From Betaproteobacteria bacterium (lineage in GTDB: Bacteria; Pseudomonadota; Gammaproteobacteria; Burkholderiales; Burkholderiaceae_C), in contig JANYKR010000206.1 of NCBI GenBank assembly GCA_025358155.1, positions 1-48,839 on the forward strand: 48,839 nt of DNA, given 5' to 3'. The notes below the pieces were generated by a model. That model made no database searches. It was not told the DNA's origin and saw only the letters and a program-made list of their open reading frames with translations. The stretch's first letter is position 1. The number at the start of each line of letters is the position of its first letter. Made by a program: the position numbers and the translations under genes. Of this stretch, positions 1 to 9,539 are shown in pieces.

Positions 1-186
1 AAAATCTTGACTGTTGCAGGCACGGCAACCAGCGCAGGGGGGCCACAAACTCTGCAGCACGCATGTTTTACGCATGCTGTACGCAAAGATCCGCACCGCC
101 TTGAATAGCTGCCTGTTTGAGGCTCTCGTGGCGCCCAGCAATGCTGGCTGCCACGGCCAAGAGGGTTGTTGCTGCACGCTGCCCAT
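1..186 (-). CDS. possible partial ORF running off the left edge
   Basis: Reading leftward from an ATG at 186-184 there are 62 codons with no stop before the window ends. The translation begins MGSVQQQPSWPW and contains a cysteine-containing stretch near the edge (CAGCRAC). I recognise no family and see no clear Shine-Dalgarno before the ATG. A TATAAT box lies about 40 bases upstream at 231-226, so something is probably transcribed leftward from here, either this ORF, a later start in it (ATG at 75-73), or a non-coding RNA. An open frame this short is weak evidence in GC-rich DNA. Confidence 0.22.
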   Translation of the reverse strand, partial: MGSVQQQPSWPWQPALLGATRASNRQLFKAVRIFAYSMRKTCVLQSLWPPCAGCRACNSQDF

Positions 187-225
187 CAAGGCGTTGTGCT
201 GCGGCCGCTCTCGGCAAAGACCATG

Positions 226-231
226 ATTATA
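226..231 (-). promoter_or_regulatory. -10 box (TATAAT) of a leftward promoter
   Basis: The minus strand reads GGCTATAATC, a perfect sigma-70 -10 hexamer, just downstream of the trxB stop codon (259). At a 17-base spacing the -35 position reads TCCAAA, which is poor. The perfect -10 in a GC-rich region suggests a separate transcription unit starting around position 219 and leaving the window. Confidence 0.45.
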
Positions 232-258
232 GCCAGAAATCCCGGCGCTTTGGACACA

Positions 259-1350
<1,092 letters not shown>

Positions 1351-1438
1351 TCACGGAAATACGGCAATTTGTGCCGACTTCTCGCGCGCTGGACGGCCGG
1401 GCGACCAGAACACACTACAGGACGGAAGGGAATCCACC

Positions 1439-2110
1439 ATGTCCATGTTGACCAATCTTGATTTGATCCGGCGCGTGCCGCTGTTTTCGATGCTCACCAA
1501 TGACCAGGCGCAGGCGATAGCCGACAGCGTGGTCAAGCGACGATTTCGCCGGGGCGAGCTGGTGGTGGAGCAGGGCCGCAAGAGCAACGCGTTGTTCATC
1601 CTGCTCAACGGCCGGGCCCGGGTGTTGACGGCAGACGCCCGCGGCCGCGAGGTGATCCTGGCGGTGCTGCAGTCGGGTGACTACGTGGGCGAAATGAGCC
1701 TGATCGACAACGAGGCGCATTCGGCCACGGTGCGTTGCGAGATCCAGACCGACATGCTGATCCTCGGCCGGCCCGACTTCACCCGCTGCCTGCCCGAGAA
1801 CTCATCGCTGTCCTACGCCATCCTGCGCGGCCTGGTGCGGCGCTTGCGCCATGCCGACCGGCAGATCGAGTCGCTCGCTTTGCTCGATGTCTATGGCCGG
1901 GTGGCACGCACTTTGCTGGAGATGTCCGAGGAGATCGACGGCGTCAAGACGATCCGCAACAAGGTCTCGCGCCAGGACATGGCCAAGGTGGTGGGGGCCT
2001 CCCGCGAGATGGTCAGCCGGGTGATGAAGGACCTGGAAGAGCGCGGCGTGATCGAGACCCAGGAAAACGGCTCGGTGCTGATCAAGGAACGCTCGCCGAA
2101 GCCAGAGTGA
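1439..2110 (+). CDS. Crp/Fnr family transcriptional regulator
   Basis: A 223-residue cytoplasmic regulator. Residues about 10-130 form a cyclic-nucleotide-binding-like beta-roll (LVVEQGRKSNALFILLNGRA, then GDYVGEMSLID), and residues about 150-215 form a winged helix with the recognition segment SREMVSRVMKDLEERG. There is no N-terminal cysteine cluster of the Fnr type, so an oxygen-sensing iron-sulfur cluster is unlikely; cAMP or another ligand is possible. A GGAAGG Shine-Dalgarno lies just before the ATG. It sits where E. coli has lrp, between trxB and ftsK. The target genes are not evident. Confidence 0.9.
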   Translation: MSMLTNLDLIRRVPLFSMLTNDQAQAIADSVVKRRFRRGELVVEQGRKSNALFILLNGRARVLTADARGREVILAVLQSGDYVGEMSLIDNEAHSATVRCEIQTDMLILGRPDFTRCLPENSSLSYAILRGLVRRLRHADRQIESLALLDVYGRVARTLLEMSEEIDGVKTIRNKVSRQDMAKVVGASREMVSRVMKDLEERGVIETQENGSVLIKERSPKPE

Positions 2111-2182
2111 GCCGGCAGCCCCGGCACGCCTGCCAAACGGGCTGACTGGGGCTGGATGGCCTGATCGGCCACAATCTTCGGT

Positions 2183-4534
2183 ATGACGTTTCCGCTGGGT
2201 TCTCTGGGCGCCGAATCCGCTGGCGCTGCGCTGCCGCGCCGCGCTGCGCCGTCGGCTGAGCTTCGGCGCTGGCGCCAGCAAGCCCTGCTGCTGGGCGGCG
2301 GCCTGGTGTGGCTGCTGATGCTGCTGGCGCTGGTCACGCACCAGGCCAGCGACCCGGGTTTCTCCAGTTCGGGCAACGGTGGTCCGGTGCTCAACAAGGC
2401 CGGGTTGGTGGGCGCCTGGGTGTCCGACCTGGCGCTGTTCGGTTTTGGCTACTCGGTGGCTTGGCTGATGCTGGTCGGCTTGCGCACCTGGTTGGCGACG
2501 TTGGCACTCTGGCTGCGCGACCCGGCACAGCTGGGATCAGCCGCTGACGCCCCGGCCCTGCCCGGCTGGACATTCTGGCTCGGCCTGGTGCTGCTGATGA
2601 TCTCGAGTTGCGGCCTGGAATGGACCCGGCTCTACCGCCTGGATGGTGGCTTGCCCGGCGGTCAGGCCGGCGGCGTGCTGGGCGCGGTGGCCGGTGGCCT
2701 GTCGATGAAATGGCTGGGTTTTGCCGGCTCGGGCGTGTTGTGGATCGCCGCCGGCGTGCTGGGGCTGTCGCTGGCGTTGAGGTTTTCGTGGGCGCGGGTG
2801 GCGGACAGCCTGGGCCAGCGCATCGAGAGCCTGTGGCAGCGCCAGGCCGTTGCGCGGGAGGTCAAGGAGGACCGGCGAATTGCCGAGGTGCTGACCCGCG
2901 AGCGTGAGCAGGTGGTCGAAATTGACCGCGCCGACATCAAGGACCATGTGCCGATCCTGATCGAGGAGCCGATGGTCGAGGTGCCCAAGAGCACCCGGGT
3001 GGCCAAAGAGCGGCAAAAGCCCTTGTTCCAGGACCCGCACGACACCCGGCTGCCGCAGGTGGACCTGCTGGACGCCGCACCCACCCAGCGGGTGGATTCG
3101 GTCACGCCCGAGTCGGTCGAGATGACGTCCCGCATGATCGAGAAGAAGCTGCGTGACTTTGGTGTCGAGGTGCGGGTGGTGGCCGCCTCGCCCGGCCCGG
3201 TGATCACGCGCTACGAGATCGAGCCGGCCACCGGCGTCAAGGGCGCGCAGGTGATGAACCTGGCCAAGGACCTGGCGCGCTCGCTCTCGCTGGTCAGCAT
3301 CCGGGTGGTCGAGATCATCCCGGGCAAGACCACGATGGCGCTCGAATTGCCGAATGCCAAACGGCAAATGATCCGGCTTGCCGAAATTTTGGGCTCGCAG
3401 ATCTACCACGACGCGTCCTCGCAGCTGACGATGGGCCTGGGCAAGGACATCATCGGCGCGCCGATGGTGGCCGACCTGGCCAAGATGCCGCATTGCCTGG
3501 TGGCCGGCACCACCGGCTCGGGCAAATCAGTCGGCATCAACGCGATGATCCTGAGCTTGCTCTACAAGGCCGAGGCGCGCGATGTACGGCTGATCCTGAT
3601 CGACCCGAAGATGCTGGAGATGAGCGTCTACGAGGGCATCCCGCACCTGCTGTGTCCGGTGGTGACCGACATGAAGCAGGCCGCCAACGCGCTGAACTGG
3701 TGTGTCGGCGAGATGGAGCGGCGCTACAAGCTGATGAGCAAGCTGGGCGTGCGCAACCTGGCCGGCTACAACAAGCGCATCGACGACGCCCGTACTCGCG
3801 AGGAGCTGATCCCCAACCCCTTCAGCCTGACCCCCGATCAGCCAGAGCCGCTAGACCGGCTGCCGTTTGTGGTGATCGTGATCGACGAGCTGGCCGACTT
3901 GATGATGGTCATCGGCAAGAAGATCGAGGAGTTGATCGCCCGGCTGGCGCAAAAGGCCAGAGCCGCCGGCATCCATTTGATTCTGGCCACGCAGCGCCCC
4001 AGCGTGGACGTGATCACCGGCCTGATCAAGGCCAATATCCCGACAAGGTTGTCGTTCCAGGTCAGCAGCAAGATCGACAGCCGCACCATCCTCGACCAGA
4101 TGGGCGCCGAGGCGCTGCTGGGGCAGGGCGACATGCTGTTCCTGCAGCCCGGCGGCGGTGTGCCGGTGCGGGTGCATGGCGCTTTTGTGTCGGACGACGA
4201 GGTGCACCGCGTGGTCCAGTACCTCAAGAGCCAGGGTGAGCCCAACTACATCGAGGGCATTCTGGAGGGCGGCACGCTCGACGGTGAGGCTGAAGGCGGG
4301 CCGGGCGGCGCTGGCAGCGGCAGCGGCAGCGGCGAGGCCGACCCGATGTACGACCAGGCGGTGGCGATCGTGCTGCAGAACAAGAAGGCCTCGATCTCGC
4401 TGGTGCAGCGCCACCTGCGGATCGGCTACAACCGCGCCGCGCGGCTGCTGGAGCAGATGGAAAAGTCGGGCCTGGTCTCGGCCCTGTCAGCCAGTGGCAA
4501 CCGCGATCTGCTGGTGCCCAAACGGGATGAGTGA
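2183..4534 (+). CDS. ftsK: DNA translocase FtsK
   Basis: Septum-associated ATP-driven DNA pump that clears and resolves chromosome dimers at division. The 783-residue protein has about four N-terminal membrane segments (residues about 30-200), a short linker region (about 215-310), then the motor: Walker A GTTGSGKS near residue 442 and Walker B with [13 protein letters not shown] near 562. After a Gly/Ser-rich spacer (about residue 705) comes the winged-helix gamma domain (about 715-780) that reads KOPS sites. The linker is short compared with E. coli FtsK, as in many betaproteobacteria. The stop codon lies in the first unit of a 12-base tandem repeat. Confidence 0.96.
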   Translation: MTFPLGSLGAESAGAALPRRAAPSAELRRWRQQALLLGGGLVWLLMLLALVTHQASDPGFSSSGNGGPVLNKAGLVGAWVSDLALFGFGYSVAWLMLVGLRTWLATLALWLRDPAQLGSAADAPALPGWTFWLGLVLLMISSCGLEWTRLYRLDGGLPGGQAGGVLGAVAGGLSMKWLGFAGSGVLWIAAGVLGLSLALRFSWARVADSLGQRIESLWQRQAVAREVKEDRRIAEVLTREREQVVEIDRADIKDHVPILIEEPMVEVPKSTRVAKERQKPLFQDPHDTRLPQVDLLDAAPTQRVDSVTPESVEMTSRMIEKKLRDFGVEVRVVAASPGPVITRYEIEPATGVKGAQVMNLAKDLARSLSLVSIRVVEIIPGKTTMALELPNAKRQMIRLAEILGSQIYHDASSQLTMGLGKDIIGAPMVADLAKMPHCLVAGTTGSGKSVGINAMILSLLYKAEARDVRLILIDPKMLEMSVYEGIPHLLCPVVTDMKQAANALNWCVGEMERRYKLMSKLGVRNLAGYNKRIDDARTREELIPNPFSLTPDQPEPLDRLPFVVIVIDELADLMMVIGKKIEELIARLAQKARAAGIHLILATQRPSVDVITGLIKANIPTRLSFQVSSKIDSRTILDQMGAEALLGQGDMLFLQPGGGVPVRVHGAFVSDDEVHRVVQYLKSQGEPNYIEGILEGGTLDGEAEGGPGGAGSGSGSGEADPMYDQAVAIVLQNKKASISLVQRHLRIGYNRAARLLEQMEKSGLVSALSASGNRDLLVPKRDE

Positions 4535-4571
4535 CGGGATGAGTGACGCGATGAGTGACGCGATGAGTGGC
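4524..4571 (+). repeat. 12-bp tandem repeat, four copies, at the ftsK stop / lolA start
   Basis: Four units of GGGATGAGTGAC or GCGATGAGTGAC (4524-4535, 4536-4547, 4548-4559, 4560-4571), the last ending GGC. The ftsK stop TGA (4532-4534) is inside the first unit and the array ends 8 bases before the lolA ATG (4580). Each complete unit carries TGA in two reading frames plus an ATG, so the array may affect translational coupling between ftsK and lolA. Confidence 0.9.
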
Positions 4572-4579
4572 CTCAATCC

Positions 4580-5209
4580 ATGACGCAATTCCGGCTGGCC
4601 CTGTCCGGATGGGTGCTGCTGCTGTCGATGTCGGCGAGTGCCGTGCAGGCTGACCCGCTGGAGACGCTGCGAGATTTCACGCGCGATGCCAAGACCGGCC
4701 GCGCCAACTTCAGCCAGACGGTGAGCGCGCCTGACGGGCTGAAGAAAAAAACCTCCAGCGGCAGTTTCGAGTTTGCCCGGCCTGACCGTTTCCGCTTCAG
4801 CTACACCAAGCCGTTTGAGCAACAGATCGTGGCTGACGGCCGCAAAGTCTGGCTCTACGACCTGGACCTGAACCAGGTCACGGTGCGGGCGATGTCGCAG
4901 GCGCTCGGCGCCACACCTGCGTCGCTGTTGGCGGGCGGCGCGATGGACAAGGACTTCGAGCTGAGCAACGCCCAGCCCAAGGACGGCCTGGACTGGGTGC
5001 AGGCCACACCGCGGCAGAAAGAGGGCGCGACGGTGCAGACCCTGCGCATCGGCTTTCGCGGCAAGACCCTGGCCGCGCTGGAGATCGTGGACGCGTTTGG
5101 CCAGCGCTCGCTGCTGCAGTTCAGCGCGGTTGAGCTCAATCCCAAGCTGGCGGACGAGACTTTTCGCTTCGTGCCGCCCAAGGGGGTGGATGTGATCGAG
5201 TCGCGCTGA
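4580..5209 (+). CDS. lolA: outer-membrane lipoprotein chaperone LolA
   Basis: Periplasmic carrier that takes lipoproteins from LolCDE to LolB. The 209-residue protein has a signal peptide with probable cleavage after SAVQA (about residue 24), followed by the LolA beta-barrel with GSFEFARPDRFRFSY and the conserved KVWLYDLDLNQVTV segment. It directly follows ftsK, as in many proteobacteria. No in-frame start exists upstream because the 12-base array puts stops in the way, and the Shine-Dalgarno is weak, so translation may depend on coupling to ftsK. The stop TGA is the end of the first unit of a 7-base array. Confidence 0.95.
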   Translation: MTQFRLALSGWVLLLSMSASAVQADPLETLRDFTRDAKTGRANFSQTVSAPDGLKKKTSSGSFEFARPDRFRFSYTKPFEQQIVADGRKVWLYDLDLNQVTVRAMSQALGATPASLLAGGAMDKDFELSNAQPKDGLDWVQATPRQKEGATVQTLRIGFRGKTLAALEIVDAFGQRSLLQFSAVELNPKLADETFRFVPPKGVDVIESR

Positions 5210-5230
5210 GCGCTAAGCGCTAAGCGCTGA
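5203..5230 (+). repeat. 7-bp tandem repeat carrying stops in all three plus frames
   Basis: Four units GCGCTGA, GCGCTAA, GCGCTAA, GCGCTGA. Each ends with a stop codon, and because 7 is one more than a multiple of 3 the stops rotate through all three frames. The lolA stop is the TGA of the first unit. Confidence 0.9.
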
Positions 5231-5235
5231 GCGCC

Positions 5236-5250
5236 GCGGGTGCCACCCGC
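5236..5250. terminator. palindromic hairpin between convergent lolA and glycosyltransferase genes
   Basis: GCGGGTGCCACCCGC is a perfect inverted repeat (practical stem about 6 bp, loop 3) lying between the lolA stop (5209) and the minus-strand glycosyltransferase stop (5264). No T-tract follows on either strand, so it may only mark the 3' end of the two transcripts. Confidence 0.3.
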
Positions 5251-5263
5251 CCCAGCGCCGGGC

Positions 5264-6796
5264 TCAGGCGTTGCAGGCTGGGTCGCTGTTGCTCGGTTTC
5301 AGCACCCGCCAGTGGATGTCGGGGAACTTCGGACCGGCCGCTTGCCAGCTGGCGTCGCGGGGGCCAACCGACCGGTCGAGCTGAAGCCGGGTGCAGCGCA
5401 GCAGCGAGTCCTTGGCCACCCAGGGGCTGATGTCGGACTTGCCGTCGATCAATACCTTGGGGCGCTCGGGCATCTGCAGGGCCAGTGCACCGGCATAGTT
5501 GGCGGGGCCTTCGATGATCCGGATTGGCGCCCCGGCACTGAGGCGTGCCGGCTCGGCAATCGCCTCGGCCAGATCGGCCGAATTGAATCGACACCAGTGG
5601 GCGCTTTGCCAGCGCTCCGGGCCCAGCGAAGACGTCAGCGCGTTCAGGCCCAGCAGCAGCAGCTGCAACACCAGAAAGGCCTTGGCCGCGCGCCAAAGCA
5701 CCCGCTGCGAGAACACCATACCGCTGCACGCCAGCAGCTCCATCACCGCAGGCACCATCAAGGCGGCGAATGCCGTACCCCACTGCAGTTGCAGCTGCAC
5801 ACCGCCTAACAGGCCCATCGCGGCCAGGCTGGCCAGCGGCACCCCGCCGAATGACAACAGCAGTGCACGGGACAACCGTTGGTGCTCAAGCTGATGATCT
5901 TGCGGCTGCGTCTCTGGACGCCGCTCCGGGCGGACATCGGCCGCCGCCCGCCGTCCGGCCAGCGCAAACAGCAGCAGCAACCACGCGGGCAACAACCGGT
6001 TGAACAACAGGTCAACCAGCCAGTTCGACACCAGGCCCAGGCGCTGCGGCTGTGCAATATGGGCGCCCAGTGATGAGTTCATCGCGTAGTGGATCGGTGC
6101 AAAGTCGCTTTGCACCAGCCACACCGCATGCGGCAACAAGATGAGCAAGCCGACCGCCGTTGCCAGGGCTGCCCCTGCGAGGTGAACCGGCTCGCGCCAA
6201 GCCCGCTGCTGAACCCACAGCACGGCCACGCTCGCCGCCGCAACGACGATCTGGTATTTGCTCAGCCCTCCCAGACCGAGCATCAGCCCCACTATCGCCC
6301 ACCACCCCAGGCTGCGTCGGCTGAAGGCCTGCCAGGTGGCCCAGGCACTGCCGACCACGAACAGAAACAGCACCGTGTTGTGGTTGTAGTAGTACAGGCG
6401 GCCGTTGTAGAAAGTGATACACAGCATGGCCAGCAACGCCGTCGCCGCAAAGCGTGGGCCCCGCATCAGCAGCAGCAGGTGCGCCGCCAGTCCTATCGCG
6501 CCCAGGGTGACCGTCGCTCCGAGCAGGTAGGTCGCCAAAGGGCGCAGGCCCAGCAGTTGCACCACCGGCCACAGCAACCAGGTCGGCAAGGGCGGGTGTT
6601 TGTAGTAGCCCCACTCCAGCGACCGAACCCAGGTCAACTGCTCGATGTTGTCTATGGGCGGTGTCAGGCTGCTGGCGCCCAGCAGACTCAGCCACAGGAC
6701 CGCAAAAACCAGGCTTCCGATCAAGGCACGACTCTGCAGTCTTTGCGGCATCGCCTGGCGCAGGATCTCAAGCCAAACGGTAACAGGTGGCCGCAT
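5264..6796 (-). CDS. ArnT-like glycosyltransferase family 39 integral membrane protein
   Basis: A polytopic membrane glycosyltransferase of the ArnT/PMT superfamily, which uses a lipid-linked sugar donor on the periplasmic side. After the first membrane helix comes the family-typical periplasmic loop with acidic residues, TPPIDNIEQLTWVRSLEWGY then KHPPLPTW. About ten further hydrophobic segments follow, then a soluble C-terminal domain (about the last 130 residues). The frame is open to 7186, but the first 130 codons look non-coding, so I take the ATG at 6796; 6751 is an alternative. It has no operon partner. The acceptor is unknown and could be lipid A, another glycolipid or protein. Confidence 0.8.
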   Translation of the reverse strand: MRPPVTVWLEILRQAMPQRLQSRALIGSLVFAVLWLSLLGASSLTPPIDNIEQLTWVRSLEWGYYKHPPLPTWLLWPVVQLLGLRPLATYLLGATVTLGAIGLAAHLLLLMRGPRFAATALLAMLCITFYNGRLYYYNHNTVLFLFVVGSAWATWQAFSRRSLGWWAIVGLMLGLGGLSKYQIVVAAASVAVLWVQQRAWREPVHLAGAALATAVGLLILLPHAVWLVQSDFAPIHYAMNSSLGAHIAQPQRLGLVSNWLVDLLFNRLLPAWLLLLFALAGRRAAADVRPERRPETQPQDHQLEHQRLSRALLLSFGGVPLASLAAMGLLGGVQLQLQWGTAFAALMVPAVMELLACSGMVFSQRVLWRAAKAFLVLQLLLLGLNALTSSLGPERWQSAHWCRFNSADLAEAIAEPARLSAGAPIRIIEGPANYAGALALQMPERPKVLIDGKSDISPWVAKDSLLRCTRLQLDRSVGPRDASWQAAGPKFPDIHWRVLKPSNSDPACNA

Positions 6797-7324
6797 CTCC
6801 GCACGGACTGGCAGCGTCGCGAGCTGGTACTGCGCCGAGTACAGCGCTTGTTTCACAGCACACCTGCCTGTGGCGCGAGGGTGGCCAAAGCCGCCTGCTG
6901 CCCGCTGCTGGCAGACGAGATCGGCGCTTGCTTTCGGCGGGTCAGTGGCGTGGCCGGCGCGGCCGGCCATGTCAACGTCTTCATAGGGGACCTGCTGAAC
7001 AAGTGAGAGAAATGCTTGGGGCCGCAGGCCTTGGGCAAACCAGGATGGTTTCGCCGCAGCGCCGGTGACTCCAGCGGTCGGCCCGAGGGCTGCACCGCTT
7101 TGCACGCTGGCACTGTCAACAAAAAAATGCCTGCCGGACTGGCTGGCCGTCCCGGCAGGGCATGGCAGTGATGCCGCTGGCCACAAACCGAGACCGACCT
7201 AGTATGGCAACAAGTGAAAAGAAATGTTAAGTGCTCAAGCTGTCAGGAGGCTAACAGTGTGGAATCTGCAGACCCGAAGCGCCCGCTCCGGCAGCGCCGG
7301 CGTGGGGCAAGCCCGGCAGGCCGC
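6797..7324. other. 528-bp stretch without a confident gene
   Basis: This region separates the glycosyltransferase start from the histidine-kinase stop. Its left part is an open upstream extension of the glycosyltransferase frame, with low-complexity translation and no family match. The right part holds a minus-strand terminator (about 7121-7163). I see no RNA gene. Confidence 0.5.
7121..7163 (-). terminator. rho-independent terminator of the two-component operon
   Basis: On the minus strand the arm ATGCCCTGCCGG (7163-7152) pairs with CCGGCAGGCAT (7137-7127) with one bulged base. A run of seven T (7127-7121) follows directly. It lies about 160 bases beyond the stop codon of the histidine kinase, the nearest upstream minus-strand gene. 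Confidence 0.7.
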
Positions 7325-8758
7325 CTACAGCGCCTGCGGCGCGCGCAAGCGCAGTTGAACCGCCAGCCCACCCAGGGCGCTGTCCTGCAGCCGCAGCTCG
7401 GCGCCGTGCAGGTCGGCGATCTCTCGCACGATGGCCAGGCCCAGGCCGCTGCCGTCGCCGGCGGCACTGCGGCCGCGCACAAAGCGCTCCAGCACGGCCT
7501 CGCGTTCATCGGCGGCCAGGCCAGGGCCGCTGTCAGCCACCACCAGGGTGGGCGGGTCGGCGCTGACGCTGATTTCAACCCGGCTGCCCGGTGGGCAGTA
7601 GCGCAGGGCGTTGTCTACCAGGTTGCTCAAGGCCTCGCCGATCAGCTCGCCCTGCGCCACGGCCCACACTGGTGCCTCGGGCACCACCAGCTCCAGTGCG
7701 ATCTGGCGTGTCAGTGCGGTGTCCAGGTAGAGCGTGCCCACGTCATGGGCCAGGGCCACCAGGTCTACCGACTGGTGGTCGAGGTCGTTGGCGGTTTCGG
7801 GATCGAGCCGGCCCAGCGCCAGCAGTTGCTGCAACAAACGTGCAGTGCGCTGGGTGCTTTGCTGCAGCTCGGCAATCACCTGTCGGGCGCTGGCCAGATC
7901 GGGCGCCTCGGCGGCGCGAGACAGGCCCAGTTGCAGGCCGGCCAGCGGCGTGCGGATCTGGTGCGCCGCGTTGGCGGCAAAGTGACGCTCGCGCAACAGC
8001 AGTTCGTGGATGCGGGCCAGCAAGCCATTGAGCGCGTTGGCAAACGGCAGCAGTTCACGTGGCACGTCCCGCATGTCGATGTTTTGTAGCGAGCGGTGCG
8101 ACAGCGTGTTCCAACGCGCAGCGATCAGCTCCAGCGGTCGCAGGGTCCAGCGCAGCGCCAACACGATGGCTGCGGCTGCCGCCAGCAGCAGCACGCCCAG
8201 CGGCAGCAGCATCAGCTGCAGGTCGGCCCGCGCACCGCGACGTTTGTATTGGGTCTCGGCCACCAGCACCTGGGCGCTGGCGCCGCCACTGCGCACCAGC
8301 ACGGCGGCCACCCGCACCGGGCGACCGGCAAAGCTGGTGTCGAAAACCTGCACGTCGCCGTAGTGGGTCAGGCGCAGCCCCCGGGCCGGGATGTCGCGGT
8401 GGCCGGCCACGTGGCGCTGGTCCTGGCGTACGCTGAAGTAGGTGTTGTCCACCGCGTCGAACGCCAGGATGGCCTCGGCGTCGCTGTCGAGATCGACCCG
8501 CGCCTGGCCATCGACAAAACGAACTTGTTGGGCCAGCGAGCGGGCCGCGTCGATCAGCCATTGGTCGAAAGTGCGCTCGGTCAGGGTCTGGGCCACATAC
8601 AGGCCGAGGGCGCCAGTGGCGGCCACGATCAGCAACAGCGGCAGCAACAGGCGCCGCAACAGGTCGCGCCAGAGGGTGGGCGCAGATGGGCCGGGCGGCT
8701 GGAGCAAGGCCGCCTCGGCAGCCGTGCCTGCCGGTCTGGCTGCTGCAGGCCGGCTCAC
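7325..8758 (-). CDS. sensor histidine kinase, TctE/QseC-like
   Basis: Inner-membrane sensor of 477 residues: transmembrane segments at about 37-60 and 172-200 flank a periplasmic sensor domain of about 110 residues, followed by HAMP, the dimerisation box with the phospho-accepting His in AAHQIRTPLAG (about 266), the N box SNLVDNALRYCP, DSGPGL and the G box GSGLGLAIV. It overlaps the response-regulator gene upstream by 4 bases (ATGA), forming one operon. Divergent placement next to czcCBA suggests that it senses a metal or envelope stress that induces the pump; that link is inferred from position only. Confidence 0.92.
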   Translation of the reverse strand: MSRPAAARPAGTAAEAALLQPPGPSAPTLWRDLLRRLLLPLLLIVAATGALGLYVAQTLTERTFDQWLIDAARSLAQQVRFVDGQARVDLDSDAEAILAFDAVDNTYFSVRQDQRHVAGHRDIPARGLRLTHYGDVQVFDTSFAGRPVRVAAVLVRSGGASAQVLVAETQYKRRGARADLQLMLLPLGVLLLAAAAAIVLALRWTLRPLELIAARWNTLSHRSLQNIDMRDVPRELLPFANALNGLLARIHELLLRERHFAANAAHQIRTPLAGLQLGLSRAAEAPDLASARQVIAELQQSTQRTARLLQQLLALGRLDPETANDLDHQSVDLVALAHDVGTLYLDTALTRQIALELVVPEAPVWAVAQGELIGEALSNLVDNALRYCPPGSRVEISVSADPPTLVVADSGPGLAADEREAVLERFVRGRSAAGDGSGLGLAIVREIADLHGAELRLQDSALGGLAVQLRLRAPQAL

Positions 8759-9438
8759 GGCGTGGGGCCGGCCTCGAGGGCCAGCTGGTAGCCGAAGCCG
8801 CGCACTGTGCGGATCGCCACGCCCGAGCCTGCCAGGCGGCTGCGCAGGCGCGAGACGTAGACCTCGGCCGCGCTGTCGTTGATATCCAGATTGCGTTCGG
8901 CCAGGGCATCGATCAAGGCCCGTTTGGGCAGCAGCCGGGGCGCGCGCTGCACCAGCAGGCCCAGTACCTCGAATTCGCGCGGTGACAAGTCCAGCGCCTG
9001 CTCACCCAGGCAGGCCCGGCCTTCGTCGCCCAACCAGTGCAACTCGCCAAAGCTCAGCCGCTGGCCGGGCGTTTTGCCGGCGCGGCGCAGCAGGCTTTCG
9101 ATGCGGGCGTCCAGCTCCTCGGGTGCAAAGGGTTTGACCAGGTAGTCGTCGGCGCCCAGGCGCAAGCCCTGCACCCGGTCGGCAACCTGGTCGCGTGCGG
9201 TCAGCAGCAGCACCGGGGTGCGCTTGTCGCTGAGGCGAAATTCAGCCATCAAATCGAGCCCGTCACCATCGGGCAGGCCCCGGTCCAGCAGCAGCAGATC
9301 AAACAGGCCAGGCTGGGCCAGCGCGACGCGTGCTGCTGCCAGGCTGGCCGCGCACTGCAGCTGCCAGCCCCGCTGTTGCCAGCGCAGCGACAGTTCACGG
9401 GCGATCATCGGATCGTCTTCGACCAACAACATCAGCAT
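8755..9438 (-). CDS. OmpR-family response regulator
   Basis: A 227-residue DNA-binding partner of the adjacent kinase. The receiver domain has the acidic pair EDD (7-9), the phospho-accepting Asp52 in LLLLDRGLPDGDG, and the switch Lys in YLVKPFAPEEL. The C-terminal winged helix (about 130-220) ends VRTVRGFGYQLA. The architecture resembles TctD/QseB. The ATG at 9432 is an alternative start. It is divergent from the czcC-like gene with a roughly 100-base shared control region containing an AT-rich stretch (about 9496-9520), where its binding site could lie. Confidence 0.92.
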   Translation of the reverse strand: MLMLLVEDDPMIARELSLRWQQRGWQLQCAASLAAARVALAQPGLFDLLLLDRGLPDGDGLDLMAEFRLSDKRTPVLLLTARDQVADRVQGLRLGADDYLVKPFAPEELDARIESLLRRAGKTPGQRLSFGELHWLGDEGRACLGEQALDLSPREFEVLGLLVQRAPRLLPKRALIDALAERNLDINDSAAEVYVSRLRSRLAGSGVAIRTVRGFGYQLALEAGPTP

Positions 9439-9539
9439 CGGAAATCCTGGCCTTCGATAGCAGCCTGCAAGGTGGTAAGCCTAGCCTCGGCGCGAGTCAA
9501 ATATTTATCCGAATCATTGTCTGTTCTGTTGGTCTTGTG

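Noticed and set aside
6797-7186. N-terminal extension of the ArnT-like protein to an ATG at 7186
   Set aside because: The 130 extra residues have no hydrophobic or conserved pattern, and the usual first helix and acidic loop begin right after 6796.
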